40,457 nucleotides of DNA. Origin: Chara braunii. Lineage: Eukaryota; Streptophyta; Charophyceae; Charales; Characeae. Numbering within the stretch: the first letter of the stretch is position 1; every line of letters begins with the position of its first letter. The position numbers were made by a program, and so were the translations under genes. Shown here piece after piece: positions 21,888-32,699 of this stretch. The stretch is taken from NCBI GenBank assembly GCA_003427395.1, contig BFEA01000152.1, positions 885,289 through 925,745 of the forward strand, given 5' to 3'. The notes beneath the pieces are model-generated. The model was not told the origin of the DNA and made no database searches. It saw nothing but the letters and a program-made list of their open reading frames with translations.

Positions 21888-23490
21888 GACAAGAGTATCT
21901 AGATATACTCCGTTTGACTAGTAGGACACGAACTGGGTTGCTTCTGGCACCAGTTCCCCATGCGTTAGTGACTCATAAAATGGCCACCAAAAGGGTATAC
22001 TATGACAATTCTTCTTTACGCGAGGCGCCAATAAACTTTAAAGACCTTTCGTGAATACGCACATGTCCATCCCCTAGGAGGTGGTCTTGGATACCCCTCG
22101 TCCTCGCCTTAGAGAACCTCGAATCTCAGAAGTCGGGCTGGCTCCACCACAACACCATGGTACCCCCCCCCCACAAAAGTGGTTCACTCCGAGTCGATAA
22201 CAGGGCCGAATCCTAAGGCAACGAACCCCCGCCTCAGATGCCTCTTAGGAAAAGGAAAGGCGTCTACCACGACAGACAAACTATCCCTTGCCGCCTGACG
22301 TCAAGAACAACTTAGACGAAGTAAGATCACATAAAAAAAAAAAAAAAAAAAAGATCACAGAAAAAAAAGTCATGCAGATGGACGGGCATAGACAAAGAGG
22401 GTCATTCGGGAAAGAACCGGTGACCATGGGAGAAAATTTATGTTCATTCAGACTTCTCTTCTTTGTGATCGCTTTATTTTTTGTCGTCTTTTTTCTCTTT
22501 TGATTTGATGCATACATACAAGTGGGGAAATGTGAGAGCAATCAAACATTCGTCATCTTATGGTCAAACCCACTTCCGTTTCAATAAGTCACACATGCAG
22601 TCAGATCAGACGAAAAGTTCAAAAGGAAAACAATGAAAACCCAAACTCGGCTCAGACTCACATTCACACGCGCAAACACACATTTCCTCTACCTTTCAAT
22701 GAACATTCAAAGAATAGGGTCAAGCAAAGTGTGGGTTCACACAACAAAAAAATTGTGACATGATTATCATATGTGGGCCCCATTTATAAACCGTTGAAAC
22801 TATGTTAATAAACTGTTTGGCGGGGAGGGTGTCATGTGGTCTACCAGAAGTGAAGGAATTCAATGCTGATCACAGATGTCGTAAACAAAATATAGTGTGT
22901 TGGTCCATTTGTTGAAAACTTGTTGAAAATTTGTTGACCAATTGTTGAACATCGCACTTCTTGTTGAGGAAAAAAATCGAAGTTTGAGCTCGTGTCACAC
23001 ATTTGTGGTTTCTTCCCATATGAGTGTCTATTTGTGTCTGTGGCTGATGAAAGAGTGACAAAACAACTCACATCATTATGACAATACGAGGATCCGGCTG
23101 CCACGTTGTCATTATGGCAGGTCAAGGCATGTAGGGTTTCATCACACCTATACGGAGTAATGATAGAAAACCGACGTTGTCCTCACAGATCGTGAGCTTG
23201 CCATCAGAGGGAAAGTTACATCGCAGTACAGGAATTACAGAACCTTGACCAACTTTTTCACTTTTTTCTCCTACTGCACGATACACTGTGCTCTTTCACA
23301 TTTGTCAATCTTTGAGTCTTCTATTACTCTTGACATGCAATACACACTGAATGTCAAAATTTATATTTTGTTGTCGATTTTTTAAAAACAAGTGGGGGGG
23401 TGGAGAGAGAGAGAGAGGACAATCAGGAACAAAAAAGAAAAAATGTGGTATGTGCAGTTTGCTTTTGATGGAAATGGACCGAATTTATGA
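21888..23490. other. no recognisable gene
   Basis: It contains C runs near 22,166, an A tract at about 22,333-22,351, and GTTGAAAACTTGTTGAAAAT/TTGTTGACCAATTGTTGAAC short repeats near 22,910-22,950. Reading frames are short. Nothing resembles an exon. Confidence 0.5.
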
Positions 23491-24182
23491 AGTGACACGT
23501 AGTAGCCAACGTTTCTTTTTTCCTCTTCCGGCTTACGATAATTCATTCTACGGATGGACGCATGCGGGAGCCTCAAGAATATGGTTCGCTGCCCTGCTAC
23601 AAGCAGGGTTCACTACTGCGCGACACAATTTCTCCAACATGTCAATCTGAGAGAGAGAGTGACACATAGTAGCGAACCTTTCTTTTTTCCTCTTCTGGCT
23701 TGCAGTAATTCATTCTATGGATGGACGCATGCGGGAGCCTCAATCATATCCTGAGCTGGCCTGCTACAAGCAGGGTTTACTAGTGAGTGACACAATTTCT
23801 CGAACATGTCGGTCCGAGAGAGAGTGACACGTAGTAACCAACCTTTATTTTTTCGTTTTCTTGGTTGCGGTAATTCTTTCTGCGGATGAACGCATGAGGG
23901 AGCCTCAATCATATGCAGAGCTGCCCTGCTACAAGCAGGGTTCACTAGTGCGTGGCACAATTTCTCCAACATGTCAGTCCGAGAGAGAGAGTGACACACA
24001 GTAGCCAAGTTTGTTTTTTTTCTCTTTTGGCTTGCGTTAATTCATTTTGTGGATGAACGCATGCGGGAGCCTCAATCATATAATAAGTTGCCCTGCTACA
24101 AGCAGGGTTCACTAGTGCGTGACACAATTTCTCCAACATGTCAGTCCGAGAGAGAGAGAGTGGCACAAAGTAGCCAACCTTG
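23491..24182. repeat. 166-bp tandem array with a hairpin in each unit
   Basis: Four full units start (AGTGACAC) at 23,491, 23,658, 23,823 and 23,990, and a fifth begins at 24,159. Each carries CCCTGCTACAAGCAGGG, a perfect 7-bp stem with a 3-base loop (one unit has lost a C). This is followed by GTTCACTA.TGCGTGACACAA and a short GA run. The unit ends match the foldback motifs at 26,867, 35,361 and 38,660. Minus-strand frames through the units are repeat artefacts. Confidence 0.92.
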
Positions 24183-24545
24183 CACCGACGAGAGAGAGAA
24201 ACACTTGCAGACTGTGGGTGATGTTTGTCAACCAGATCTTTTAATGTTTTTGGTGTGCGCAGTTCTATTTACAGTCACTGCGGCAAATCCCGGGTTGCAA
24301 CGATCCTTGTGTTTTCTTTGTCGAATTATTTTCGTGTGCAAACTATGATGTCTTTATACATCATGGTGTTTACACATTTCATAGTCGCTCACTCTTGAAT
24401 AAGACAATGATTTGTACACAACGAATTGTACAATATTGTATCATAAATAACATAACATATTTTGTACAAGTATTGTTTGAGTGTTGCACTTCATAGTTAT
24501 TATCACCTTTTTTTTTTTTTTTTTTTTTTTTTTTCTCTCTCGCTC
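24183..24545. other. no recognisable gene; long T tract
   Basis: AT-rich sequence with a run of about 26 T at 24,508-24,533, an A tract on the minus strand downstream of the coding-like segments. It could be a retrotransposition or polyadenylation scar, or just a homopolymer. Confidence 0.4.
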
Positions 24546-24554
24546 TCCAGCATG

Positions 24555-24840
24555 CAATGACAGTGACCTCCTGCAACTCTTGCTGACAAATTTCGGTGTG
24601 AAGCTTATGATTTACATGAATGTGTTCCCCTCCACTCCCACACCCAATGTTCAAGGCCTGACACACAAACTTTCTCTATCTCTCTCCCCGTCTCTGCCTC
24701 TCTCACGGGGTGGCGCAATGAACTCCAAGTCGAAATCATCATCTGTTATCATTATGTTATTTGGCTCATTCCTCTGTACAAAAGGCAGGCCAGCTCAAAA
24801 TAATGCAACGACATTTTCAAAAAACAGATGCAGCGCGGTC
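24555..24840 (-). pseudogene. unrecognised protein-like segments, last of the minus-strand series
   Basis: Two short minus-strand stretches look protein-like. One (about 24,840-24,715, one stop inside) contains FVQRNEPNNIMITDDDFDLE. The other (about 24,660-24,550) contains HIHVNHKLHTEICQQELQEV. A GA-rich stretch at about 24,680-24,705 separates them. They lie downstream of the other minus-strand segments and may be final exons of the same decayed element. I do not recognise a domain. Confidence 0.3.
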
Positions 24841-24949
24841 CAACTTGAAGATCGAAAAACTCATGACTGTATCACGACTGTGGAAAGATGAAGTGATGTC
24901 CTGCTTTATACATGCCAATTTTTGGATCTGGTCGGCCACTGTGAGTGTT

Positions 24950-25078
24950 GTCACGCCAAGGTTTGTGCCAAGGTTTGTGCCGTACCCCCTCATCTGGAAA
25001 ACCTTTGTGCAAAAGTCAGTTGCTGTAGCGTCACGCCAAGGTTTGTGTCGTACCCCCTCATCTGGAAAACCTTTGTGA
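24950..25078. repeat. 80-bp direct duplication
   Basis: GTCACGCCAAGGTTTGTG then CGTACCCCCTCATCTGGAAA occurs at 24,950 and 25,030. The first copy has an extra CCAAGGTTTGTG. It lies between two protein-like minus-strand segments and would disrupt any frame across it. Confidence 0.85.
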
Positions 25079-25245
25079 GTGTCGTCTTAAACGCTGGTGC
25101 GCCCCAAGGATCGTTGCCGCTCTGTCTCCATGTTTTGTCCTCCATCATCTCTGCTCGCATTTTTGTGAGTAGGGAGCTGGTGATCCATTTGTTGTGATCG
25201 TACAAACGGAAGACCCTTTTCTGCTCAAAACCAATGCTGCCGCTG

Positions 25246-25518
25246 TCATATTATTTCTCCACGCACTGTAGTGATCATCCTGTTGCACTCCTCTATTACC
25301 TCTCGAATTCCGCTCTCCGCTACGTGTGATCGAAGTTTTTCCTCCGTGTTCTCCCCTATTAGTTTTGTTTTTGTTTGTAGCGCCGTGAAAAATCCGTTTT
25401 CCGTTGGGTTTAATGTTGCATCCTTTGCAGCGGAAAACGCAAAGGCTTTTGCGACTGAACGAAACAGTCTGTCATTCATACAAGTGTGGAAATTATTGCC
25501 ATCTAGTGGAAAAAACAT
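25246..25518 (-). pseudogene. unrecognised 90-codon segment with its own ATG
   Basis: An intact minus-strand frame starts with a true ATG at 25,518 and ends at 25,246. It has mixed, protein-like composition with pieces such as MFFPLDGNNFHTCMNDRLFR and GIREVIEECNRMITTVRGEI. It has no membrane segment or known motif. It follows the acidic-basic segment on the same strand and may be a small gene or an exon of the large element. No splice signals could be assigned with confidence. Confidence 0.4.
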
Positions 25519-25816
25519 ATTAGAATAAAAAAATAATATTCAGAAGCCGAAATATTGTATTCACTTTAGTACATGCAAAAATCGACAATTCAGTGAAAAA
25601 AAAAGCATAGCAAGTTCATGTCTTCATGGATACGCTAACATATTTCGCCTTTATGACTGCGACTTCCTACAAGGGGAGCAACGCTAGCACACTTTGCTTA
25701 CGCTCTTGAGATTCGTTGTCCTTTTACACTAGTTGTCTGTTATTCGAGGGCGTGTCGCATACGCCTTCCTCCCTGTTGTGTTGACGTTCGATTCTGTATC
25801 TCGTTCTTTCCGGAAA

Positions 25817-26455
25817 TTATGAAATCTCTCTCTCATCAGTGCCCCTCCCGTCTTCATCTGCCTCTTCTTCATCCTCATCTTGCCTTGTGATGTCGCTGCT
25901 CCTCTCTTCCTTGTCATTGCCCCTGTCTGCATCATGAGAACCTCCACTGGAAGTTTCACTGTCACCTCCCTCGTCGCTCATTGCCTCGTCTTCCGCTCCG
26001 TCCGTCTTTTCTGATATAGAATACTCATGTTCGTCTTCTGCTTCCTTTTGAACGGCGTTGTGCAGATCCTTCGAGCCTCTCAGATCGATCGTCTCCACGA
26101 TTTTATCATTTTTATATATGATTCTCTTCTTCATCATATGTTCTTGCTGTGGTGTTTTTTCTTTGCGCAACCTCTTCTTGGGCGCTCTCGGTGGACGGTT
26201 CTCGATGCCGCTAGCTCGGTTCCTTCGGACGGGAGTTGCTGGGGATGATTCGTTGCGTTCTTTTAGCCTTGAAGTATCTCTTTGACGTGATAGAACATAA
26301 ATAAGTGGTCCGTTTCTGCAGACATACGTCCGCTTTGTTTTCAATTTTTGACATCCACTTCTGCAATGTTCTCTCCTCTCTTTTTTCTTATCAATCTTGC
26401 ATTTCTTTCTCCCCTTATCATTATTTTCCACGAGCTTCAGGGACCTGCACAGATC
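25817..26455 (-). pseudogene. lysine/arginine-rich then strongly acidic protein segment
   Basis: A long minus-strand frame starts behind an acceptor-like CTGTGCAG at about 26,456. The first 110 codons are rich in Lys and Arg (clusters such as KKCKIDKKKERREH and RAPKKRLRKEK, possible nuclear-localisation signals). The last 70 are Asp/Glu/Ser-rich (EDEEEADEDGRGTDERE). No folded domain is recognisable. A second frame (25,729-25,965) overlaps the end and carries RFHNFRKERDTESN, so a frameshift or splice is possible there. Position after the Ulp1 domain on the same strand suggests a C-terminal tail or a separate nuclear protein of the same element. The acidic half resembles the one at 39,380-39,520. 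Confidence 0.5.
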
Positions 26456-26973
26456 CTCATATTATGGTCATGGAGCCATGACCCTTGTTTTCCCACATAC
26501 ATCAAATTGAATACAACAACAAGTGCGTTAGCTATATCATGGGTCGTTTCATACACCCCTGAACTGTAATGGCGGGAGAGAGAGAGAGAGAGATAGAGCA
26601 TTCATTGTCTTATCATTAATAATGTGATGTCATTTAAGTCACCAACTTCTCTGCTGGTTCTAAACTCACGATCAACTGGTTCTCAAAATTGAGTCAGCAA
26701 TTACAAGCTGGTAAATCTGTTATCACGCGAAGCGTGCAATACTCCCGGTAGATTTGTATTATCAGACGACACAAATTTGCATAGTCATTAAAAAAAATAT
26801 ATTAAAAAAAAAAAAAAAAAACATTGGAAGATGTCATCGGCTATCTTCGCGATAAGGTTGGCTACTACGTGTCAATCAACTGGTCAAGTGATCGGTCTTT
26901 ATGTTTAAATTGCACGCAGTAGTGAACTTTCATTCGAGACTTACTTTCGACACTCCTGACGGCAATTCATGTC
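26456..26973. other. spacer between Ulp1 and the acidic segment
   Basis: Non-coding stretch with a GA run (about 26,576-26,592), an A tract (about 26,803-26,821) and the foldback at 26,867-26,927. It may be intron of the decayed gene with later insertions. Confidence 0.5.
26867..26927. mobile_element. small foldback repeat, GTTGGCTACTACGTG family
   Basis: GTTGGCTACTACGTG at the left and CACGCAGTAGTGAAC at the right are inverted with two mismatches, enclosing about 30 bp. The same pair occurs at 35,361 and 38,660 and at the unit edges of the 166-bp array, so it is a dispersed miniature element. Confidence 0.7.
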
Positions 26974-27703
26974 TTACGAAGTACTGCTCCGTCTTCTATT
27001 TAGGAGGCCTCTTAACGTTTTCTCTATGTGTGGGGCCGTCGCTGTGCCGTGACCTTTTGCAATTACACCACAGCGTGCTAGCCGGTCTACCATAGACTGA
27101 CGAAATTGGTAAACAGTTTTTTCGTTCACCTGTGTTTTATTAACAACTTTCAGTATGTGCTTAGCTCTTACTTCCATCGGCGCAGTTGCTGCAAGAAATT
27201 GTATTATTGTGGTAGTGACGCAACATACATAAACATCACAGTCGGTGAAATTGTTATGTTGCGGACATTCCGCATGCAAGTTTACATCCTAGTAAATCTC
27301 TACATGTCACCCACGACGTATCAACCTTTTCCGGTGTCAACACCCTCCCGTTGGATGCCTCGTAGAGATACTCGTGCCACATAAATGTTCGCAAGGCCTT
27401 CCATTCCTCTCGTTTCTTCCCTTTGAAGGCGTCAACAACGATGACAATAGGAGGTTCATCGACATTGTTGTCCTGATTGACTGCCAAGAAGTTTCTCACA
27501 TTCAGTAACAGAAGCAAAATCCAACGTTTGTTATGGTTCACAGGTATTACGGTAGTTGTCGTGCTTCGCAGTTTATTGCTTAGTCGATGCAACTTCCCTG
27601 GTTTATTCTTAATTGCGTCCTCCCATCCGCTTTTCGCCACATGCACTTTCTGATTAACAATCATTTGGGGGTGCAAGAAAGTTGTACACACAAGGACTGT
27701 TGC
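26974..27703 (-). pseudogene. Ulp1/SENP-type cysteine protease domain, C-terminal part, broken
   Basis: This encodes the second half of a C48 (Ulp1/SENP) fold, the family that cleaves SUMO-like modifiers. In order I see TTFLHPQM (the family's x-F-F strand), VIPVNHNKRWILLLLLN (iPvN..xW), IVIVVDAFKG carrying the catalytic Asp (codon 27,433-27,431), and CPQHNNFTDCDVYVCC with the oxyanion Gln and nucleophile Cys (codon 27,240-27,238). The residue before the Trp, normally the catalytic His, is Arg (CGT, 27,526-27,524). The usual Asp-Cys-Gly is Asp-Cys-Asp. A frameshift plus an in-frame TAG near 27,280-27,300 separate the Asp and Cys parts. It continues the N-terminal half at 34,583-35,080 directly. 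Almost certainly inactive. Confidence 0.75.
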
Positions 27704-27708
27704 GTTGT

Positions 27709-29100
27709 CGAGCACATCGGTCCGGCACCGCACCAGGCAGCGCGGGACCCTCCCGGCCGCGTCACGCAGGAGTTGGTCTAATCCCCGTCGCGAATATACA
27801 TGGAGCTTCCGCAAGCTGCTCCGGCCGAGTGCGCTAGTATACCTCTCGTGAGCCCCTACGACAGGATAGGGCCTACGCGAGGCACGACTTACCTCCACTT
27901 TACAGGAGCTGTCACCTCCCTTCGGTGGGTGTATCCCCGCCGAGCTACCAGTCCACAGTACGAAAGTTAATCAGCTGTAATCGTAAAGGTGGACCAGCCG
28001 AGGGCATTTCTCGTTCGCTGTAGCATAGGGGATACGTGCAGTACTACGCCTCTATCGGACCTACACGCGAATCTGCATCTTGGGGGGCTGAAGTCCCAAG
28101 CGCGACCCGTCGTCGGTCGACTAGGATGCATCCCACACACCATCGGCACACCACTTTAAGAACATAAAAATAAAAACACACACACATACGCACGTACATA
28201 TACAAATACTGAATGACACAAAATGAACAACTCGACAACACTCCTAGCCCCTTAGTAGCCATCCCATAACTTTTTGACGTGGAAATCCGATAGGCGTCTC
28301 GCGCGAGACTCAGTATAAACCGCGTGGACGCAGGGCTAACTTATATCGACTAGCAATGCGTGCGTATACAAACAATCGCAATGATGGCGTACTATGCAGT
28401 ACCCATACTCATGTGGTCCTCGTTAATCCCGAGGGTCGCATTCGACATTTAAGTGTCGGCTGACACGCGCCTTGAGGGTTAATCTCTCGACGCTGGACAA
28501 CCGCCATGTACAGTTGAAAACCACACCCTCTTCTGCACCTTGCGGAGAGAGGGTACACAAGTTCATACCTGTGGTGACAATCGTGTCTTATGACCCTGGA
28601 GACCAGCTCCATCATCTAGGACCTGAAGATAAGTCAAGGGGTTTGACTTTGACGACTGCCATGGACTACAACGTCCAACTATAAAATTCTAAAAAGCAAA
28701 GGATAACAAAATCTCCCTCTTCTCTCAAACACACAATCTGTTTACCCTTTACGTGCGGTCACAGTAAGCCGCGCGAAACACTTACGTATTTACATATGTG
28801 ACGATCACTTCTCACAATTGTAGTGGGGCTCCTCTCGGCCATATATATATGCATATGAGCGCAGGAAGTCAAATTCAAAAAATTCGAATCACCAAACATA
28901 TCAGCAATCACATCAAAGATTCAACCAAAAGTCCATGCACTACATGAGGTCAACTTCAACCATTCTCTACACTCACACCCCTTACTTTTAGCCATACGAG
29001 CCTCACTCTTGTGCAACTCCTCAAAATAAAATGCTCAGTACTTTTCTTTAAATGGCCATTCAAATAAAGTCCGGGTGAAAACACAACAAAACAGTTCAGA
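27709..29100. other. left part of the insertion, no recognisable gene
   Basis: Moderately GC-rich at first (CCCTCCCGGCCGCG near 27,750). Short frames only. A CA-rich patch lies at about 28,165-28,185. Nothing resembles a coding region or tRNA. Confidence 0.4.
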
Positions 29101-29499
29101 TTACAAGGCTAAAGCCTTTAGGTTGAGTGGCAGGAGTGGATTGGAGTTGAATCGTAAACCGACGAATCGACAACCGAGCTGTTATCAGTGATAACAGAAG
29201 ATGATCCTTGTAGGATCAACCTGAATCTAGCCCAAATCCTGAATCAATCGATCAAGAAGACCTGTAACACAAAACAGACCAATCCCCAAGCTAAAGTTTT
29301 AAGTGTATGGAGAATACAACTCTATAACACACTCTCACCCAAGACCCTTCTACAAACTAAGCCTAGGTCTGCCTCTAAGCAAGTGCCTAAAGAAAGGTAG
29401 ACCCTGACAGATTCTCCTCTATATAGAATGGATTGCAAAACTAAGTGTCTTTCCAGAAATTATACAAAACTAAGTTCTGAATCTACAGTCACTTTGACT

Positions 29500-29720
29500 T
29501 TTCAAAGTCTAATTTTGTCAACTCTCTGAATTAGCAAAAATTTGGGCAGCACCCCCTTTAGAAAAGGAGATGTTCCAGATTTCTACTAAACCAAAAAGTC
29601 AGAAAAATTAGACCATGAAAAAGACAAAGTTTGACTAACTCCCTGGTTTTGTAGAAATTTCGGCAGCGCTTCCCGTAGAGAAAGTGGCTTACCAAGATTT
29701 ATACAACGCCAAGTATAACA
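29500..29720. repeat. degenerate 108-bp direct repeat with TTTCGGCAGC
   Basis: AAAATTTGGGCAGCACCCCC (near 29,538) and AGAAATTTCGGCAGCGCTTC (near 29,653) are followed by similar GAGAAAG/GAAAAGG and CCA.ATTT.TAC sequence. GTTCCGGCAGAGCTCCC near 30,954 is a third relative. From memory such CGGCAG-type motifs occur in plant LTR-retrotransposon repeats, but I cannot define an LTR here. Confidence 0.45.
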
Positions 29721-30007
29721 AAAGATCCCAGAAAATGCAGAAATTGACCTAAGTAAAAAAACTTAGCTAAAAAAATGCAGGAATTGAAACTAACTCATAT
29801 GGCTCTAGCACGTGGCGAGTAACTAAAGCAACTACCTATCAACCTGAAACTCGGACTAAGTAGTAGCCTCACTCAATCACATGCAGGTCAAGCCACAAAG
29901 GTAAATACTCTCACAATCCCGGAGTAAACTCAACAAACAATAGTTCATAGTCTTTCAATGATTTATCCCCTTTATATCCAACTTACATAAGGCATAAAGT
30001 TAGACCA

Positions 30008-30652
30008 CCCAAACTTATGAAATATGTCTAGCTCAGCCATAGACTATACACAAACACAGAGCACAACAACTTTTCTTTTCTTTGAGCATATGACTAGGCC
30101 ACCCTAGTCGCCCTGAACTGTTTAAATATCCAAGATTTATATAATTATCTTCACTCAGTTTTTTGAGGTAGCATATAACTAAACCGATCATCTTCAGCTC
30201 AAGATTCAGTCTGCCCCTTCTCACCACAAATTTATTCTTAATTAGTAATCTTTTCAGTTGGTGATAGGCTATAGTCAGACAACCCAAACTTATGGAACCC
30301 TGTCTGACTAACTTGTTCATAGATAGAATAATAATAAAGTATAGCCAAATTATATCCTTTTGGTTCCGGCATGTGCGTGGCATTGAACCAATACCACCCA
30401 AACTTATGAAACTTGTCTGGTTCTTTGCCTGGTTCATTCTCTTAAAGCCAAAGCAAAAAGAAACTCACAGAAACCCAAAGAAAACAAGGTCGCCAGACTA
30501 CCCAAACTTATGGATTTGACTGGCTCCTGAAAAGTCAACCACAAACAACCCTCGCAAGTCAAAGCAGCCAAACTACCCAAACTTATGGAACATGTCTGGT
30601 TCTCCAGGCAATTCAAAATAAACATAGCACTGGGCCTTCCCAAACTTATGGA
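30008..30652. repeat. six CCCAAACTTATGGAA motifs at shrinking intervals
   Basis: CCCAAACTTATG starts at 30,008, 30,283, 30,397, 30,501, 30,576 and 30,639, usually followed by GAAC.TGTCTGGTT. Spacing falls from 275 to 114, 104, 75 and 63. On the minus strand it yields recurring SISLG peptides, which give two fairly long but repeat-driven frames (30,033-30,437 and 30,434-30,688). Confidence 0.75.
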
Positions 30653-30689
30653 ACTGGCCCAACCCTTGATTGACCCAATCAACCACATG

Positions 30690-31920
30690 CAATACTACCT
30701 TTCTCTCATCCTTCCCCTAGATGCAATCCCACAATCTGCTTTCAGTCAAACAATAAAACTGAAAATGACATTGCGCATACATTCCTTTAATTAGTCGTGT
30801 TATGTCATGAAAAAGAAAACCAAAATCATAGGGGTAGGCATGCATACGCTAATCAAACTACAGGAGAGAATATGCAAACATGGGTATAGTGGGTTATACA
30901 AATAGAGACAGTTTACCTGATGGTTCCCTGCCTCCAGAACTCTTCCAGAGTTCCGGCAGAGCTCCCGCAATCGGTGGGCTGACTCCTTACAGAGTCTTGC
31001 TGCGGTCCTACAGGTTGCAATCCTGCCTGTCGCCTTCCTCTCGTAACTAAAGACTAGACTGAGAGTTAGAAGGGCAGAAGATAAGGGGTTTCAGACGCTC
31101 GAGATACAAGAGAGGGACAAACTCAATTCTTAGGAGAGGGCCTTGATACCTTCACTCGCCTGAGGGCCCCGCAATGATGGCCGCATAGTATCAGCTTGGC
31201 CAGCTTCTGAAGTCAAATTGTCGAAATCAATCACCCGACGACCTCCCAATCCGCAACACTAAACCCCTGCTTGTAAAGTCTAGTCACCTCTCCCAGTCTC
31301 AACACCTCTCCTCAACCCAATTGCCGCCACATAGCAGTCTCTAACAGTCAGCAGCAGTATGCAGCAATAGGCAACAATACGCAGCAGCCAGCAGTTCGTG
31401 CACTAATGCAGCAGCCAACAGCAGACAGCAGCAGTTCCAACAGTGAGGTTCGAGCATAGTACATAGCCCAACTAAGTCCGCCGCATCCGTTCACTCAAGT
31501 GGTTGCCAATAACAATGCCCTCACCGGTTCGAACGCTAACGGCCCCGCAATGGTGGTCGAGTTAACCCGCTTGGACCACCTTCAACCAATTGCAGAGCCG
31601 ACCTGTCCGACGAACTCTCAATTCCAGCACCACCTCTCTGCATATCACTCTTTTGTCCTCAACAAGCCCTGCAACAGCCACAACACCGCCTTCCAGAAAA
31701 ACCAACCTCAGCAGCAGCAGCAACGACAATCAGTAGTAGCTTCTCCCTTTCCAGAAATTATTCTGATCAACAACAACAGTCGTGCTTGCAGATGCCGATC
31801 CTTCTTTGGTTACCTCATGTAGTAGGGTGGACTGTGCACTGGCCGATAACTAAGCCTCCAAAGCCCTATGGCTATCTCGTCATTAGTTCGCTATTCCAAT
31901 AGTCGATAACAGGTGGCCCA
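30690..31920. other. no recognisable gene; CAG-rich patch
   Basis: Between 31,340 and 31,440, and again near 31,710, the sequence is rich in CAGCAG/CAACAG. It gives a Gln-rich plus-strand frame (31,499-31,822) that looks like composition, not a domain. GGCCCCGCAATG.TGG.CG recurs near 31,166 and 31,541. Confidence 0.45.
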
Positions 31921-31931
31921 CCGATCCACAG

Positions 31932-32699
31932 GTAAGTTTCCCTACTCCCGCAGTCTACCTTTCAACTCTGCCTTTCCGTTCAACTTCCCCAACCAACAGT
32001 CAGATCCTCCTTTTGCACCGCCGTGCTCGGCCTCTCAGGTATGTACTCCCTCGCCCCCTTCTATTCCTCGTCATTTTCTATCTCCGCCGTTGCTCCCTAA
32101 GTGGGTCGAGCAACGTGCAACTGCAACCCTCTTTTCTGACAGGAGCAAGCCCCTATCCCTTTCTCTTCCTGGCTACATCTACTTCTGCATGTCCGATCCT
32201 CTATGTTCCCACGACTTTATCCAACCGCCGGTAGGTAGGCGCCCACTACCCCCACCACTGCCATCCGTTTGCAGTGCGTAATCTTGATTCGCATGGCCAT
32301 ACCTGACCATCCTTGACCAGTTCCCTAGAACATCACAAGGTACACCGTCAGTTCACCCTCACGCGCGCAGAAAGATGGCACAAGGCTACTTTCAGAGCAA
32401 CGCACCGGTCAAAAGGTGAGCATCCCAAACCCCAGGACCACTCTCACGCTGCTCCCATCACTAAAATGAGCAAATCGAATGAACCTTCCGCTAGAGCGTG
32501 GACATATATACCGCTGTCCAGCCATACGTACAGGGAGTCAGAGAGGGGTTTCTTCCATCGATAGGTTGGGCGGCGCCTTGGCACACAGGTGAGTCTTCGA
32601 CACACGCCGGCCTCCAGCTACTTCCACCGATATAACGAGCGAAATCGAATGCATTTATCGCTGGAGTACGATCCAATACATTCAGCCCCACCTCGAGGT
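31932..32699 (+). repeat. array of AGGTAAGT-like motifs in CT-rich DNA
   Basis: Perfect or near-perfect 5' splice-site consensus appears six times, with GT at 31,932, 32,039, 32,231, 32,416, 32,589 and 32,698. Several are followed by TACTCCC. The units at 32,416-32,588 and 32,589-32,697 also share AT.A..CGAGC.AAATCGAATG.A..T, showing a degenerate repeat of about 110-190 bp. Translated segments between them show no domain, so I treat them as repeat, not exons. Confidence 0.5.

Noticed and set aside
23491-24182. CRISPR-like array
   Set aside because: Units are 166 bp tandem copies without variable spacers, and the context is eukaryotic; it is a minisatellite/satellite.
30033-30688. Minus-strand frames with SISLG repeats as a repeat protein
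   Set aside because: The peptides come from the spaced CCCAAACTTATGG motif; spacing is not a constant multiple of three.
31499-31822. Gln-rich plus-strand protein
   Set aside because: Explained by CAG/CAA-rich DNA; no domain and no supporting splice structure.
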